Assembly: GCA_019722365.1 (NCBI GenBank)
Contig: JADFUC010001889.1
Location: forward strand, 2,480,001 to 2,544,000
Direction: 5' to 3'
DNA: 64,000 nucleotides
DNA from: Lithospermum erythrorhizon
Taxonomy: Eukaryota > Streptophyta > Magnoliopsida > Boraginales > Boraginaceae
Of this stretch, positions 12,701 to 30,131 are shown piece after piece. The notes under the pieces are model-generated. The model did not search any database. It saw only the letters and a program-made list of their open reading frames with translations, and was not told the DNA's origin. Numbering within the stretch: position 1 is the first letter of the stretch; every line of letters begins with the position of its first letter. A program made the position numbers and the translations under genes.

Positions 12701-12822
12701 TGGATGTTCGCTTCATTAGGCCTCCTCAACGATCTAATGACCAAATAATTTGTTTGTTTTGCATTTGATTCCAGATTATGCATGAGTTGAATCCGAAAGT
12801 GTCAGGTGCAGCCAGCGAGTAG
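6718..12822 (+). CDS. DUF1195 family single-pass membrane protein
   Basis: Three exons are proposed: 6718-6993, 11546-11767 and 12775-12822, all phase 0, giving 181 residues. The N-terminus is Ser/Pro-rich. RYKFWALAAILLLAFWSM (about residues 42-59) is a strong membrane segment, and VTLRWSAGNLNR follows. Exon 2 (EIEEREKLVKHMWDVY, then a Trp/Phe-rich FWQQAFEAAYEGL) is acidic and helical. The pattern matches the plant DUF1195 family, sometimes labelled a putative sugar transporter without good reason; its function is unknown. The ATG at 6718 is used because the upstream in-frame start is only TTG. The last exon is the least certain: without the splice at 11768 the frame runs to a stop ending at 11791. 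Intron 1 is 4.55 kb and rich in repeats. Confidence 0.82.
6957..8400 (+). repeat. Tandem copies of the exon 1/intron 1 border
   Basis: The segment around the exon 1 donor, core GATCTCGATGTTCTCGTATG, recurs four times in intron 1. The donor-like GTATG is at 6994 (real), 7152, 7512, 7935 (GTATA) and 8318. Flanking stretches such as CACAATTTAACTA also repeat. Copy 4 preserves the exon-like ACTACTAC...CATCATGAT run. A MITE sits between copies 3 and 4. Confidence 0.75.
7612..7866. mobile_element. MITE in DUF1195 gene intron 1
   Basis: The left end is TACTCCCTCAATTCAAAGTG. The right end, CATTTTGGACGGAGACAGTA, is an imperfect inverted copy. Longer inverted match: GTTGTTTTCGG against CGAAAACGACAAC. 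TA at each border suggests a Stowaway-like TA target duplication. Confidence 0.6.
8405..10064. repeat. 1.6 kb long inverted repeat (foldback) in intron 1
   Basis: The left arm, about 8405-9050, and right arm, about 9240-10064, are inverted copies. Matched blocks include ACTAATTTATTGG near 10030 against CTAATTTATTGG near 8431; ATGGATAAATCC near 8554 against GGTTTATCCATTG near 9904; ACAACCATGCTT-like blocks near 8810 and 9465; and AACGAGCTCTCCAACAAAGC near 9010 against GCTTTGTTGGAGAGCTCGTT near 9258. The right arm carries about 200 extra bases near 9650-9845. Short reading frames inside are not protein-like. Confidence 0.85.
10125..10808. repeat. About 3-copy tandem array, 200-220 bp unit
   Basis: The block with GATAGAAATGCCATTCG and GGTATTCAC recurs near 10257, 10457 and 10677. 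Other shared blocks are AACAAAATATTA, TGAGAAATACCAAA and ACGATGTGAAATT. Units differ by small indels. The array lies in intron 1 of the DUF1195 gene, right after the foldback. Confidence 0.8.
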
Positions 12823-13545
12823 TTAAAGACACCACAAGAAGGAAGTTCAAAGTCTGCAAAGACTATTTTCTGCGCGCTATATCAATATCACTGCAAGCTT
12901 GTAGGCTGCCACAAACTATGAGATAGAGGTAGCATGAGTAGAGTTATACACACTTGTTTTTGAACAATCAACATCTAAGACTTTTAAGGAAAACTCGATG
13001 CTTTTTTGACTTTGCTGGGTATATAAACCAAGAGCCAAACAATTTTCTCATTCAATTAATTCTTGAGAAAATTTCTTATTCAAGCTTTATGTAATTCTTA
13101 CTGTTTGATCTTAGTGTTCACTAGTCATTAGCCAAATTTGCTGGACCAATATATTTGCTTTAATCATAGAAACAAGTGTTGCTTTCTTGCTACCCCCTTC
13201 TTAACTGATCATCAATAAATCTGTATTCGAGTTATATTTCAATGCAGGAAGATATAGCTTGATCACTAAAGTGGTCAGTCGTAACGACAAAGCTTGAATG
13301 TCAAATATCACACAGTTAACATTGCAATATTTCAATGGCTAAGGACATATATATGTAGTAGAGTCGCGACTAAATAACATCCAGCAAACATTTGAGGAAA
13401 AAAAAATACATTTATCAAAAGCTACAAATGAAGGGAAAAAAAAGCATTTTTCAAAAGCTACATAAAAAAAATATATTTATGCAAGTCCGTTGTTTGGCTC
13501 TTTATAAGTTTACTCCACTCAACCAATTTGCAGTAGAATTGCATA
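12823..13545. other. Convergent intergenic region
   Basis: This stretch lies between the stop codons of two convergent genes, DUF1195 (+) and U2AF65 (-). It should contain both 3' UTRs. No gene is seen. Adenine-rich runs occur near 13398-13470. Confidence 0.5.
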
Positions 13546-18768
<5,223 letters not shown>

Positions 18769-20208
18769 CGTTTGTGGACAATTATTTTGGGAAATTGGGC
18801 TTTGGAGGTTGTACTTTATGCTTTGATTAGGGCTTCCGAAGCTCTAAGAGTTGTACAGTGGCCAAGTAAGAAAAAAGTGCATTGGGTTGTACTTGAGTTG
18901 TATACATATCTTGAAATATTTTTATTTTAAAAGCTAAAATAAATTTTAATTTTTTAGTTAGGTTGAATTTTATTAATAGGATAAATTTCATCTGAGGGCC
19001 TGAGCGCAGAAAAATATTTTAAATAGTTAATTGAACTTTTGTTATTTTTAAATAATACTTGCGGAAGTGATTTTGGCGCGCGGCTTCTAACTTCATGGAG
19101 TAAAACTAATGGCAAAATAAAAAATTAAATATAATATACTTTATGGGTCATTTTTAAAATAACAATGACACAGTAGATGCAAAGTACCATCCATAGGCTG
19201 AAGCATGTTTGGATATACGCTCATAAGTTTCCCACTTAGAGCCGAGAAACCCACCTACAAGAATAACATTACTTAGATCCAAAACGGGTTATGATTTATA
19301 AAGTGTAATATATATAATTTTTACGTTTGTTTCTTGGGATTTACTGATAAGCCAGAGTTCGGTGTCAACATATTTTTAGTCGGATCTTAAAAATCGCGCC
19401 AAGGGCCTATTTGAAATGTTGAAATATTCAATCTTTATTTAAAATATTTTTAAATAGTTCAGTCATGTATGAAATTGCTAATATTACTCGAGTCGTTAAG
19501 AATGAGTGAATGATTGTTTATATTTTTAATTTTATTTTTTAAATATATCCATGAATAACGATAATTATTAATGTAATTATAAAATATTACCATGCATATT
19601 AAGTTTATCGGGTAACACTGACCCATGATGTTAAGCAATGATTATTCAAAAGAACACGAAGAAGAAAGTAGCGAAGATGATGAGAGAAAATAAAACGGCC
19701 TCGATTAGTGATTAAGCCGATGATCTTTTCAACTTCACGGAGAAAATGAGCACAAATGAATCAGAAACCACATTGACTTTGATATTTAAAGTGATCGAGA
19801 AGGAGCGATATTAAAAAGTAAAAAATATGACAATATTAAACGTTAGTGATCGAAATAGAAAAAGTAAATAGTACGGAGTATATTGGTAATGTCATATGAC
19901 ATTTAAAGAAATAAAGAGGTTATTCCACCCACACAGGCAATAATGTATCATTACGAAACAATTATTTTGTCACTCACCAAAACTTCCTTTCGTGTAATCT
20001 CTTATCTGTTGAATGTTTTACAGCAACCACATAAAATCAGACTTATCTCATCTTACAAAGTCACAGTTGCACAGGGTTAAAGACTAAATATCACAAATTA
20101 GCAAGGAAACAACCAGCATTTACTTGACTAAGCCTAAAATCATATACTTCTCGGAAACGTGGAAGATCTTTTTGTGCAACAGTGGAGCCATGGACTTTCA
20201 GTACCGTC
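18769..20208. other. Intergenic, U2AF65 promoter side and GBF 3' side
   Basis: No coding frame is supported. The part next to 18769 should hold the U2AF65 promoter and leader. About 20000-20208 is probably the 3' UTR of the bZIP gene. Confidence 0.45.
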
Positions 20209-23200
20209 TCAACTGTTACCTTCATCCCCGTGAGCGTGGCTTCCATTCTCTACTTTAGATACTGCATCCGGACCACACAGCCGAACCAGGTCTTCCTGTT
20301 TCGATGATAACAAAATCAAAGATGGTGGGAGTATGGCTTAAAAAGTCACTTTATAGACATTATTGCACTAACCACGCCTCCATCACGGAATAGAGAAAGA
20401 GTAAATGAACTTTTCTAGTAAGATGTTATTGCAGATTAAAAGATTGATGACATGAATGGAAGTATAGGTATTAAAGATATGACGAGAAGTGAGGAGTCGG
20501 AGAAAGTGGTACTAGGAAAAGGTATAATTTATTCCATATAAGCTCAAAATATCATAAATAACTTTAACTACCTTAATGGAGTTATTCTCTGAAATTAGCT
20601 TCCCACATTCCTCGGAAAGCCTCTCCAGCTCATCCCTAAGGGTGCGGTTCTCACTACTCAAGTTCTCGACCCTATGTTGTAGTTCTTCGCACTCAGCCTG
20701 ATAATTATGGAAATGGTGTACACAAGAATAAGTCTTTCACATCATCAATACCAATAATACATAGATAGAAATATCCTTTAAGTTGTGACTTTCAGAAACA
20801 ACTCTTATATACATGCTAAAAGCTGTTGGAGGAAACTTTTCCAAACATTGAACACATAAAAAAACACTCCTGCAGGATGTTACTATAAATACCTGCTTTC
20901 GTAACCGTGATCTCCTTGCAGATTCACGATTTGATTGCTTCCTCTTTTGCCTTTTCAATTCTCGTTCGTCCTGCTGATATAGAAAACAAGGTTTCTAAAA
21001 AACTACAAACATGAAGACTATAAGTGTCTATAGAACAATAAAGTTATGAAGACTATAAGCCTTATTTTGAACAAAGTGGTTTCTCCTTCTTTAGATGATA
21101 TAATACATTTTCGCGTAATAACCAGGACAGCTCATTACAAGGCTAACAGAACATTCAACAATTTACTGTAATAATCCGTCATTTTGAATCCATTTTAATT
21201 ACAGTTATACCATCTTCCTTCCCTTCCTCTTGATTTTAAGCTATTACCAATCATAGTCCAATTAAACCCACATTTCCAATGTTGTCCAAAGGACAAAGGA
21301 GTGTTGTTTCCTGAATAGATATGCTGTAAGCATGATATATTATCAGATCTGAGTCATCTGGCTAACATTTCCCAAAAAAGGTTTGGTCTCAACTTCACTT
21401 CATATTATATCCTTCAATCTTTGAATTGCATCATATACACAGAAGAGTCAGATAATAACCAACTTACCAACCAGGTAAGTCGTACTATTTACCAACAATA
21501 TTTTTTAGCTAATGATTTTTACACTCCAAAATTTGATTATGACACTCCACTTCTTTGTTATTTTTCATCAACTTTTACACTAAAGTGGAGTGCCATTATC
21601 ACATAGTGGAGTGTAAAAATCATTGACCTATTTTTTTTCATTATCAATATCCTCTACATGCTGTATAATTATAGACGGATGTAAGAGCAAGCTAAACTAA
21701 ACTAAAGGTGACTTACTGGAATCCACTGATCAGTCATCATGCCTGCTGGCCCACCAGATGAATTTGGTAGCATTTTCACAGCACCTGAAGCTGCAGCGGA
21801 TGGGTTCCACAAGTCCATCCCAATATTCAGGTTAGTGCCAGGCATGGAGCTTATAGGAAGTGCAGGCACTGAGGTATGATATGAAGTGGTGTTCTGTGCA
21901 TTTGCTCCTAATATTTGGAAGGCGAACTTGTTAAACTTACTAGAATCATTGATGCAACATGAAAAGAAGGAGAGAAGAGGTTCATGTGTGTGGGTGGGGA
22001 GGGGGGAGGGGGTGAGATGTACCTTCTGCAAGCATCTGATTGAAGCTTCCTTTCTTTGTTGCAGAATAATCGTGGTATTACAAAGGGAACCATAACGTCA
22101 CAGACCAACTTTGCAAAGACAAGCAGCACATTATTTAAGTATTTGAGTTCAAATAAAGCATCAAGTGAAAATCTTACGTGATTGTCCTCACTTGCATCTG
22201 ATGAACCATCATCTCCACTTTCAGCACTGTTTGTTAAATGTTAAAATCATTACGAGAGCAAGAGTGAATCTACAAGATTTATTTTTATGTGCATCGCCAA
22301 TTATTATCACAAAAAATGCATTTGCATATTTCTTAGTAATTAACACCAGCGAAGAAAGCGGACTTGATGGTAAAATCTAGTTTAGAAAAAATACCGAAAA
22401 ATAAATAAAGAGAAGGTGGACTCATGTTAAATGTTAAAATCATTACGAGAGCAAGAGTAAATCTACAAGATTTATTTTTATGTGCATCGCCAATTATTAT
22501 CACAAAAAATGCATTTGCATATTTATTACAATAATTAACACCAGCGAAGAAGGTGGGCTTGATGATAAAATCTAATTTAGAGAAGATACGGAAAAACAAA
22601 TAAAGAGAAGGTGGACTCATGTTTCTAAATTTATGGGGAAAAAATGAAATTGCAATTGAACACCTTTGAGTGGCACCATCATTCCCGGAACCTGAAGCTA
22701 CTTTTCCACTCTCTCCAACAGCCTTCACACCAGTTTCTCCAGCCTTCCCATCATCTCCACTAGGATCTCCCGAAGTGGCTCTAGATCTTTTACTTGTAGC
22801 CTTTTCTTTAGATTCAGAGCCTTTCAACTCTGGTTCAGCAGTGACCTGGGGCATGCCTGGGGTCTAAGCAGAAGACGACAATATTCAAGCTCAACTTTTT
22901 TTTTTTTTTTGAGATTTTCCAAACATGCATTAATATATAAAATCGATTTACACCACTCCTAACAGGTATAGTCAACAGATATCAACTGATATATAAGAAT
23001 TGACCCAAACAATAAATAAAATATAATGACCATGAATAGATATTTCCTACCATGGTCATATTAGGATGAGCATAAACACCCCCAGGAGGATACATAGCTG
23101 GATATGGAACTGGAGTTCCATAAGGAGGCATGAGAGGATGCTGAAGACCAGCAAAAATAAAGAAAGATGAATTAGCTGAGAATGATTAAATATTACGTGC

Positions 23201-23673
23201 CTAGAATTCGTCTCATGCTCTTAGCCTGAAATATGAATGTACCAACAGAAACAAATACCTGCCCTGCCCACATATAAGGATGGGGAGTAGGAGCAGTTGA
23301 TGCAAAATAAGGAGGAGGAGCTCCACCACCATAATAAGCCTGAATAAATAATTTTGATATTCAACTCAAACGTATAATTCAAAAACCTTCGACTCTCTTC
23401 TTGAGAAGCAAGGGAATGTTGGAAATGGGGATAAATGAAGACTTGAGGGACAAAAAGGAATTCATCAAAGACCTGCATAGAGCTTGCCCAATCAGGGTAA
23501 GCAGGCATGGTTGGTGTTTCCTATCAATAAATAGGAAAATATAAAAATCAATGAATTCTGACCAACTAAATAAGCAGAAGTAACAGAACTGTTCGAAGGA
23601 GGAAAAAGAAGACCTGCGTTGAAGAAGCAGGCTTGGAAGATTTTGTAGTATTACTTTCTTCTCTGGTTCCCAT
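20209..23673 (-). CDS. G-box-binding factor, bZIP group G (GBF1-like)
   Basis: Exons are 23614-23673, 23473-23520, 23259-23339, 23051-23140, 22664-22863, 22178-22226, 22023-22053 (or to 22071), 21717-21907, 20893-20973, 20572-20697 and 20209-20295, giving about 347-353 residues. The N-terminal half is the proline-rich GBF activation region ([37 protein letters not shown]). A Ser/Gly/Lys-rich middle follows, then [16 protein letters not shown]. The basic region [20 protein letters not shown] (N-x7-R intact) leads into a leucine zipper ([30 protein letters not shown]). The family binds CACGTG G-boxes in light, ABA and senescence responses. The exon near 22053 lacks a clear acceptor, and the bZIP exon has a CAGCAG double acceptor. 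Everything else is canonical. Confidence 0.92.
21511..21624. mobile_element. 114-bp MITE with perfect 18-bp inverted ends
   Basis: AATGATTTTTACACTCCA at the left is matched exactly by TGGAGTGTAAAAATCATT at the right. Further internal GGAGTG/CACTCC words extend the foldback. It lies in an intron of the bZIP gene and has no coding content. Confidence 0.75.
22231..22622. repeat. About 194-bp tandem duplication in a bZIP-gene intron
   Basis: TTAAATGTTAAAATCATTAC starts near 22234 and again near 22428, and the similarity runs about 190 bases to AAAGAGAAGGTGGACTCATG. Differences are few, so the duplication is fairly recent. The outer end of copy 1 abuts the acceptor at 22227. Confidence 0.9.
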
Positions 23674-25700
23674 TAGAATAGTTGATGCTTAGCTCAATTA
23701 TTTCGGCGGATTGTGTTCATCAAACAAATATAAGGTGCCTGAAATGATTAGATAGTTATACGAGTAGCAATGTTGGAACTAAAAATAAAATTTAGAAAAA
23801 GGAGAATTTCAATTTGATTATTTGTTACACCAGCTACATTATCCAAATAAAGCGACTTTCTAATATACTACATGAGGAAAAAACCAACATATTAATCCTG
23901 CAATACAACAATCATATACAGTAATTTACGAATCGTAATGCGACTACCTCAATTGAGGGAACTATAAGAAAGAAACCGGAGCTAATTACGGAATATAATT
24001 TTTCTTAAAATATTATATTTCATAACTCAGATTGCAGGAGCAGTAAAAATCTTCAACTAGCCATAACATATATTTTCAGGAAACCCCAGACAGTTTGAAA
24101 GGAGATTGAGTTCATGGACAGTGCACATGCCAAGATGATAGGAGTAAAGTGGTCTAGCCAACGATATATGTAGAAGATAAAAAGTGTCAAATAAGTATAG
24201 AAAACAATAATCGCTCATGAGATTATTTAGCCATAGAAAATTGAAATAAAAAAGGCAGGGAGAAGTCAACTATACAGGGAGATATTTATTAATACATTAA
24301 ACACCTGTCAGCTACCTCAATACTGTAAATCTCATAGCGTATACATGACACCATCAATAAAACGAAACCAACAGCGAGAAAAGTTCGCAAATTGAAACCA
24401 TCCTCCACCCCCATTAGGAAAGATCTACATTTGCACAAATTTTAATGCAAATTTAAATCACTCTCTCACACTAAACTCTCCCTTTTTGCTCACTAAACAT
24501 AGGTCAAAAGTGGAATATGTTCTTGTATTTCTTGAAGGACCTTACAATAATTGGGAAAGAGGTTGTATTTATTATCTTTTACTTGCAAGTTAGAACAACT
24601 AATTAGGATGCCGACAATCATGTGTGAAAATGTTTATTAATGTATGGTACCAAACAAGAGCAGAAATTTACACCAGGAAACCAAAAATAAAATTTTACTT
24701 CCATTACAGTATACTCGACACATTCCACATCTCTAGCGAACGAAATAACATTTAGACTCTTCCTGAATAGTTTCAATCTTGTGCAGTCAAACAAGAGCAG
24801 AAATTGACACCAGGAAAGCAACAATCAAAATTTACTTTCATTACAGGAGATTCAACACATTCCACATTTAGACTCTTCCAAACAGTATAATAACTTTCAG
24901 TCAATACTATACTACCCAAGTGAACCAAGAATAATAGTTCTAGACAACAGATCCACTAATAACAAAGAACCCTGGTACAGGAAAATCTCTTCTCGGACTA
25001 GATTTAGTGCTTTGTCTTGAACTCTAAACTTAACTCGAACCACGAAAACAAGCGAATCGTCATTTTCAATACTGATCAGTAATTACCATCATTATCAGCC
25101 AAAAGATTCAATTTTTTTTAATCCAAGGTCAATAAATTCATGTTTTTACAACCTAAAAACCCAATTACACAAACTTAAACTATACTATATCTGCTAACAT
25201 GTTCAGATAAACACTAGTACATCAAAATAGTTGCTTAGCTCATATCTAGTATTTTTCCACATCTACATACAAAGCAGCCTCAATTTTCAAATTCCAAAAT
25301 ATTGAGTAACTAAAAGGAACCAATTCAAGAACTTAAAATCTAAAGATCTACCATATAACAGTTAAAACTCCAGGATCTTAGGTAACAAAGTAAATTAACC
25401 TTAAACATAATAAAACAGTAAAAAAACAACTATAAGCTAAATTCAGACAACAAAAAAGAAACTAAATTCAGACAAACATAAGCTGATATTTGAGGGTAAA
25501 TTTGTTGGAAATATAAGGCGCGAATATTGAGCACAGAAAGAGAGGCAAGCCCACGTAGTAAAGACACATAATAATCAAGAATCTAGAGAGAGAAAGTGAA
25601 AATAAGAGAGAGAAAGTGACCTGTTGGTAAGAATGAGGTGGAGCATCAAAGAAGTCCAACTAGGATGTACTTGGGGTGGGGGGGGAACACTATACAGCTC
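23674..25700 (-). promoter_or_regulatory. Probable 5' UTR with 1.9 kb leader intron, GBF gene
   Basis: On the minus strand a donor CAACAG|GTCACT at 25620 and an acceptor ATTTCAG|GCACC at 23738/23739 would remove 23739-25620 from the leader. The intron starts with TCTCTCTC-type pyrimidine runs. No protein-like frame is found in between. The assignment rests on splice-like signals only. Confidence 0.4.
24645..24880. repeat. About 138-bp tandem duplication
   Basis: CAAACAAGAGCAGAAATT(T/G)ACACCAGGAAA occurs near 24650 and 24788. Each copy is followed by AATTTTACTT or AATTTACTTT, CATTACAG, ACACATTCCACAT and TTTAGACTCTTCC. It lies inside the probable leader intron of the bZIP gene. Confidence 0.75.
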
Positions 25701-26699
25701 AGGGACTTCAGAACAAGATCATCTAACGGTATAGATGGGAGAGAGGGTATCTTGTACTAGTCGACTCGGTATTTTATGGAATGTTTAAGAAAAATCGAGG
25801 TGAATTTAATTATTTATATTAATGTTTTAAATATGTAATATCAGTATATAAAAAGAAATATAACTTTTCTTAATTTAGATTTACTATTTTTATTGTTATT
25901 GTATGATGAAGTTTATCGATAACCTTCTCTATATGAACTTTTATTCTTATTCTCGTTTCCATTCAAGATGATAGGTTGATTAATTTCATTTTTTATCCTC
26001 ATCTTGATTTCACCACAATCAAAACATAGTGATTCGGTTTAATTAATAGGACGGACTACATGAATTAGTTAATTAATTATCCTTAAATGTTTTTAACATG
26101 TATTATTATTATTGTGTCATAATTTTTTTTCATTTTAATATTGTTAAAAAACATTGAATATCTTTTGTAATATTTAATTGTATAAATTTCTCTTTCATTA
26201 TTTGTGAAATGCATCATTAGAAAGTCGATTATGGTATCAATAAAGATAGCATGTATTATTATTTTTTATTTTTTGAAGGTAGCATGTATTTCTATTTGAG
26301 AAAAGTAAATAACCTTTATTTGAATCTCTGGTGACTGTTTGATTACAGTTGAATGTTAGTTATTGCAGTAAGCTTCAATTCTTTGTTGTGGGTCAAGATA
26401 AATTTATTTTGGGCTGTTAATTCTTAAAGTTGTTAGTGACAGTGAGCTAATATCAATTTCGTGTAACAAATAATTTCGTCGACATGGACTTGTGGGCAAA
26501 AAGGGATCATCCACTAATACCTACTCTTATTACATGTGTTGATTTTGATGTTTTAATATTAATGACTCGTTCCAATGTCAATGTTTATAATTTTACCTTT
26601 ATTCTCTTCGATTATTTTATTTGACGTTTTTATTCATCCGTATCCCAATGTTATATCATGCATTAACAACAATATACAAAGAATCATATCCTTAATTTT

Positions 26700-28985
26700 G
26701 GAACATTTCAAAGTTCAAACATATCATAATGTGATTACACCTACTTTTGAGCCATTAAAATGCTCATCAATCAACACATATGCTAATTACCCATTAATTC
26801 TCAAATGTTTCCAAACAAACTAGTGTAGTAAACTTTTCACAAGAAGAAATCAACCACTTTTTTGCTCTTCTTGTTCTACTTATTTACTGCATCAGCTGAG
26901 AAGTTCATAACTGCTTGGCTGCCAATTCAAATTGAAAATTATACTTTTGCTTGAGGAGTTTGTTGATTGAGTAACTTGGTCAGAGTATCAATGATCTGTG
27001 AAAATACGGTCTCTCACATGCGCTTCTCGATCCATGACACATCGAAGCTCAGCATTTCATGGAACGCCCTGAGGCCAGGCCTTTTCTCCTTGAAATGCTT
27101 AGTAATTTATTGGGTTCCAATATATTTTAATATTTATATGGATCATAGGAATGATTTGTACATTCGATATGGATATAAAGAGTGAATCTTTATAGTATTG
27201 TGGGAGTATTAACGGTTTGGCATTGTAAGTGAAACATTAGCGAGAATTTGATGAGCATGTATGTATTATGGGTCGGATATTTCTAAGAACACGATCATAC
27301 AAGGCATTTGATTGTCCCTCGCTAAAACAAATGCAAGCAGGTGTAACACATTCGTTTGTTGTACATTTACTTGAGGGACTAAAAGTAATTTTTTAAGACC
27401 TTGTATCTTTGGAACTAGTTTTCACCGTAGGTGTCCGATGATCATATTAAAAAACTTTGTGAAATATAATCTTCTTTTCATCCTTCGTTGTCTGAGTTTG
27501 ATTCCATTTTTAATTGTTGAAGCATATGATAAAGGAGGAACAAAGAACATCATACATGTAGCCTTGATTCGATTAGGTATACATAAATTTGTTTCATATG
27601 GGTCTCGTTAACAAGTCTAGATGACTAGATGTGTATAGTCTTCACCCAATTATGTATACATTTTATTTTGTGAATGTATAAAATACCGCTACTATATTCT
27701 TATATGTTACAATACCTACGTTATCGAGATAATACGATGTTGAAATATTTTACTATCGACCATCATTCCATATTATTGTAATGTTATTAAATTTCCACTT
27801 TTATTTGTTAATTCTCTAGTATTAAATGTAACGCCCGACCCGGCCTTATGATAATTATCGAAACAAAAGCCGATGCAGGCGTGAGAACTAAGTGCTATGC
27901 GGCGCGAAAGTGCGGGACACCTCTTGAGCCGTAGGAACCGCCTCCCAATCTAACCACGGATGGTATGGTTGCGGATGTGTTGTGGCTCGTGAGGGCGTTG
28001 AAGAGTATTTAAGTGGGGAGGTTGTAATACCCCGGCCAGCGAAAATGTTCAATGCAGTATTGTGATATGTTTGATATGATTTGATTGGCGCTCTTCATCT
28101 TGTCGAATAAATGTAACCGGAGCTTCGTCACCATAAGAACTCCAAATGTTAAGCGTGCTTGACACGGACAATTACAAAATGGGTGACTCAGGAAGTTTCT
28201 CGGTGAGCTGCGTGAGACAAAAGCGTCTTTGAAAGACTTCGTGGTGATTTGTGAGGCAGTCCATCCAAATCTAATAACTGGCCGACCAGTGCGCCAGTAG
28301 AGCGTTACGATTAAGTGGTCATTGTGATCTTGAAACGACAAATAATCGAAATATTATGATCTTGAATAAAAATGATATAATCTGAGTGTTAGTTTAACCA
28401 CCGCCAAAACCATTCACCTGTCATTTAAGCCAAGAATATTAATAATGGATGCATAATGTCATGTATTAACAATTGGGACATCAAATTCTAAAACATATCA
28501 CAATTAGCTTCGCCTTATTTTTTGGAATCTTTTATATTAGAAATGGAGCATAAAAATCATTGTCATAAAATAGTCATCAATAAATCACATATATTCGTGT
28601 CCATTATTTCTCAAATGTTTCAAAATATGAATAGTAAATATACGTATTAAACTTTTCTAACTAGAAATCAACAATGCGTTTCTTTCTTTCTTGTTCTTCT
28701 CTTCATTACCATTTTTAGAATTTCCTTCTTGCTTAATATGTAGATGCATTTGAAGCCTTTTCTTTTTTTTATCATTAGGTATGATCTTATAGATTTGTGA
28801 TAAATGTATATTATATAGCATTTTCATTGAGTAACTTGGTCGAGTAGTAGTGATATGGATGAAATCGGCCTACCATACGCTTTCTCGACCCATAGACATC
28901 AATAAGCTCCACCATTTCATGGAACTCCACGAGAATAGGCACTTTTCCCCCTGCAAAATGTATAGTAATTTATTGGGTTCCATGC
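26700..28985. repeat. Pair of diverged direct repeats
   Basis: About 26700-27130 and 28550-28985 share ordered blocks in the same orientation: TCTCAAATGTTTC, AAACTTTTC, AAGAAATCAAC/AGAAATCAACAA, TTGAGTAACTTGGTC, ATTTCATGGAAC and AGTAATTTATTGGGTTCCA. Read on the minus strand, both give a short FHEM...-like frame, so this may be a decayed gene fragment or an unclassified transposon. Confidence 0.6.
27827..28340. repeat. GC-rich block, probably transposon-derived
   Basis: The block runs from GTAACGCCCGACCCGGCC to a second, similar TGTAATACCCCGGCCAGCG motif at 28023 and onward to about 28340. Base composition is clearly richer in GC than the flanks. No protein is recognised. It looks like a terminal or repetitive part of an unclassified element. 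Confidence 0.4.
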
Positions 28986-30131
28986 ATTTGAAGATTTTTT
29001 GAATAGAATGGTTTCTACATTTTGTATGCAAAAAAGACTATCTCCCATAGTATTGGGTTCCTTGCATTTAAAGATTTTCATACAGATATGAATCATTTCT
29101 ACCTTTCATCGACATCGAAACATGTCCAATGAATCGAGAAAGCCTCCGCTGTCGAGGTAGAGTCGGGATATTATCTTCGTGCCACTGTGGCCGCATGCTA
29201 CTTGAGGTTGTTTCAAATAAATCCAAAGTGAAGTGCAAAACACTTGTCTTCAGCTTCACACTGGAATAAGGAACTAAAGCTAATTGTCGGCCCTTTTTAA
29301 TTTATTTCATATATCTAAAATCTTCGACACCACGTGACATGGAGAGAAAAATATTTCTACATTCGATGATTTCTTCATTGAGTCGATGAAGCGTATGCTT
29401 GGAATGGGTATGAGGTTATTTAAGAATTTCCCAAAGAATTTAGGAAAAATTGTGAACATCGCTTTGAGCGTCTATGGTCCATTTCATCGGTTTCTCCTCT
29501 CTACGTGATCAAAGATCGCCAAGTGATAAAATTTCCTATCTTTTGTCAGGGAAAAAACATGACACGTATTATGGTACTAAGTATTCTTGATTAACTAGAA
29601 AGAAAGAAATAATATGATTCATAATCAAGATTAAAGGCGACAAAATAGTACTTGATTTGAGGTTGCGGTGTTGATGCCTTGAGCATGGAATTGTACATTG
29701 TTTAATCCTCAAAGCCAATCTTATTGTTGTTTTGTTATTTAAGACATCGGCTTAAGTTCCGTATTATATTAACTGAAGTGTCTACCAATCCGTTGCTTAC
29801 GTCAGCATGAGCGTGCTTCTCGAGGTTTCTCCCATATACTATACATATATAAACAGAGATAATTATTTTTCGAGAAAACGAATTAGAATGTAACAAGCGA
29901 TACGTACATATACTTTGAACTCTGAAAAACGTCGACATTATCTGGCGATGCCTCGAGTTGTGTTGAACAACATTCCTTGTTTAAGTTATATTTAGACTTG
30001 TAAACAAAGGATGAAGGAGAAAAGCGATCATCGAAAGTTACATCTGCTGCTAGAGGATGGGGATTCGGCGATGTCGTCAAAAGAAAATCGAATCGGGGTA
30101 ACTTCTGAGATTAGTGATTGCTTTCCAATAT

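Larger units (their letters stand above)
25701..30131. other. Gene-poor region with duplicated segments
   Basis: No intact gene. It contains a duplicated segment (26700-27130 and 28550-28985) and a GC-rich block (27827-28340). The rest is AT-rich, with short frames that match no family. Confidence 0.5.
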
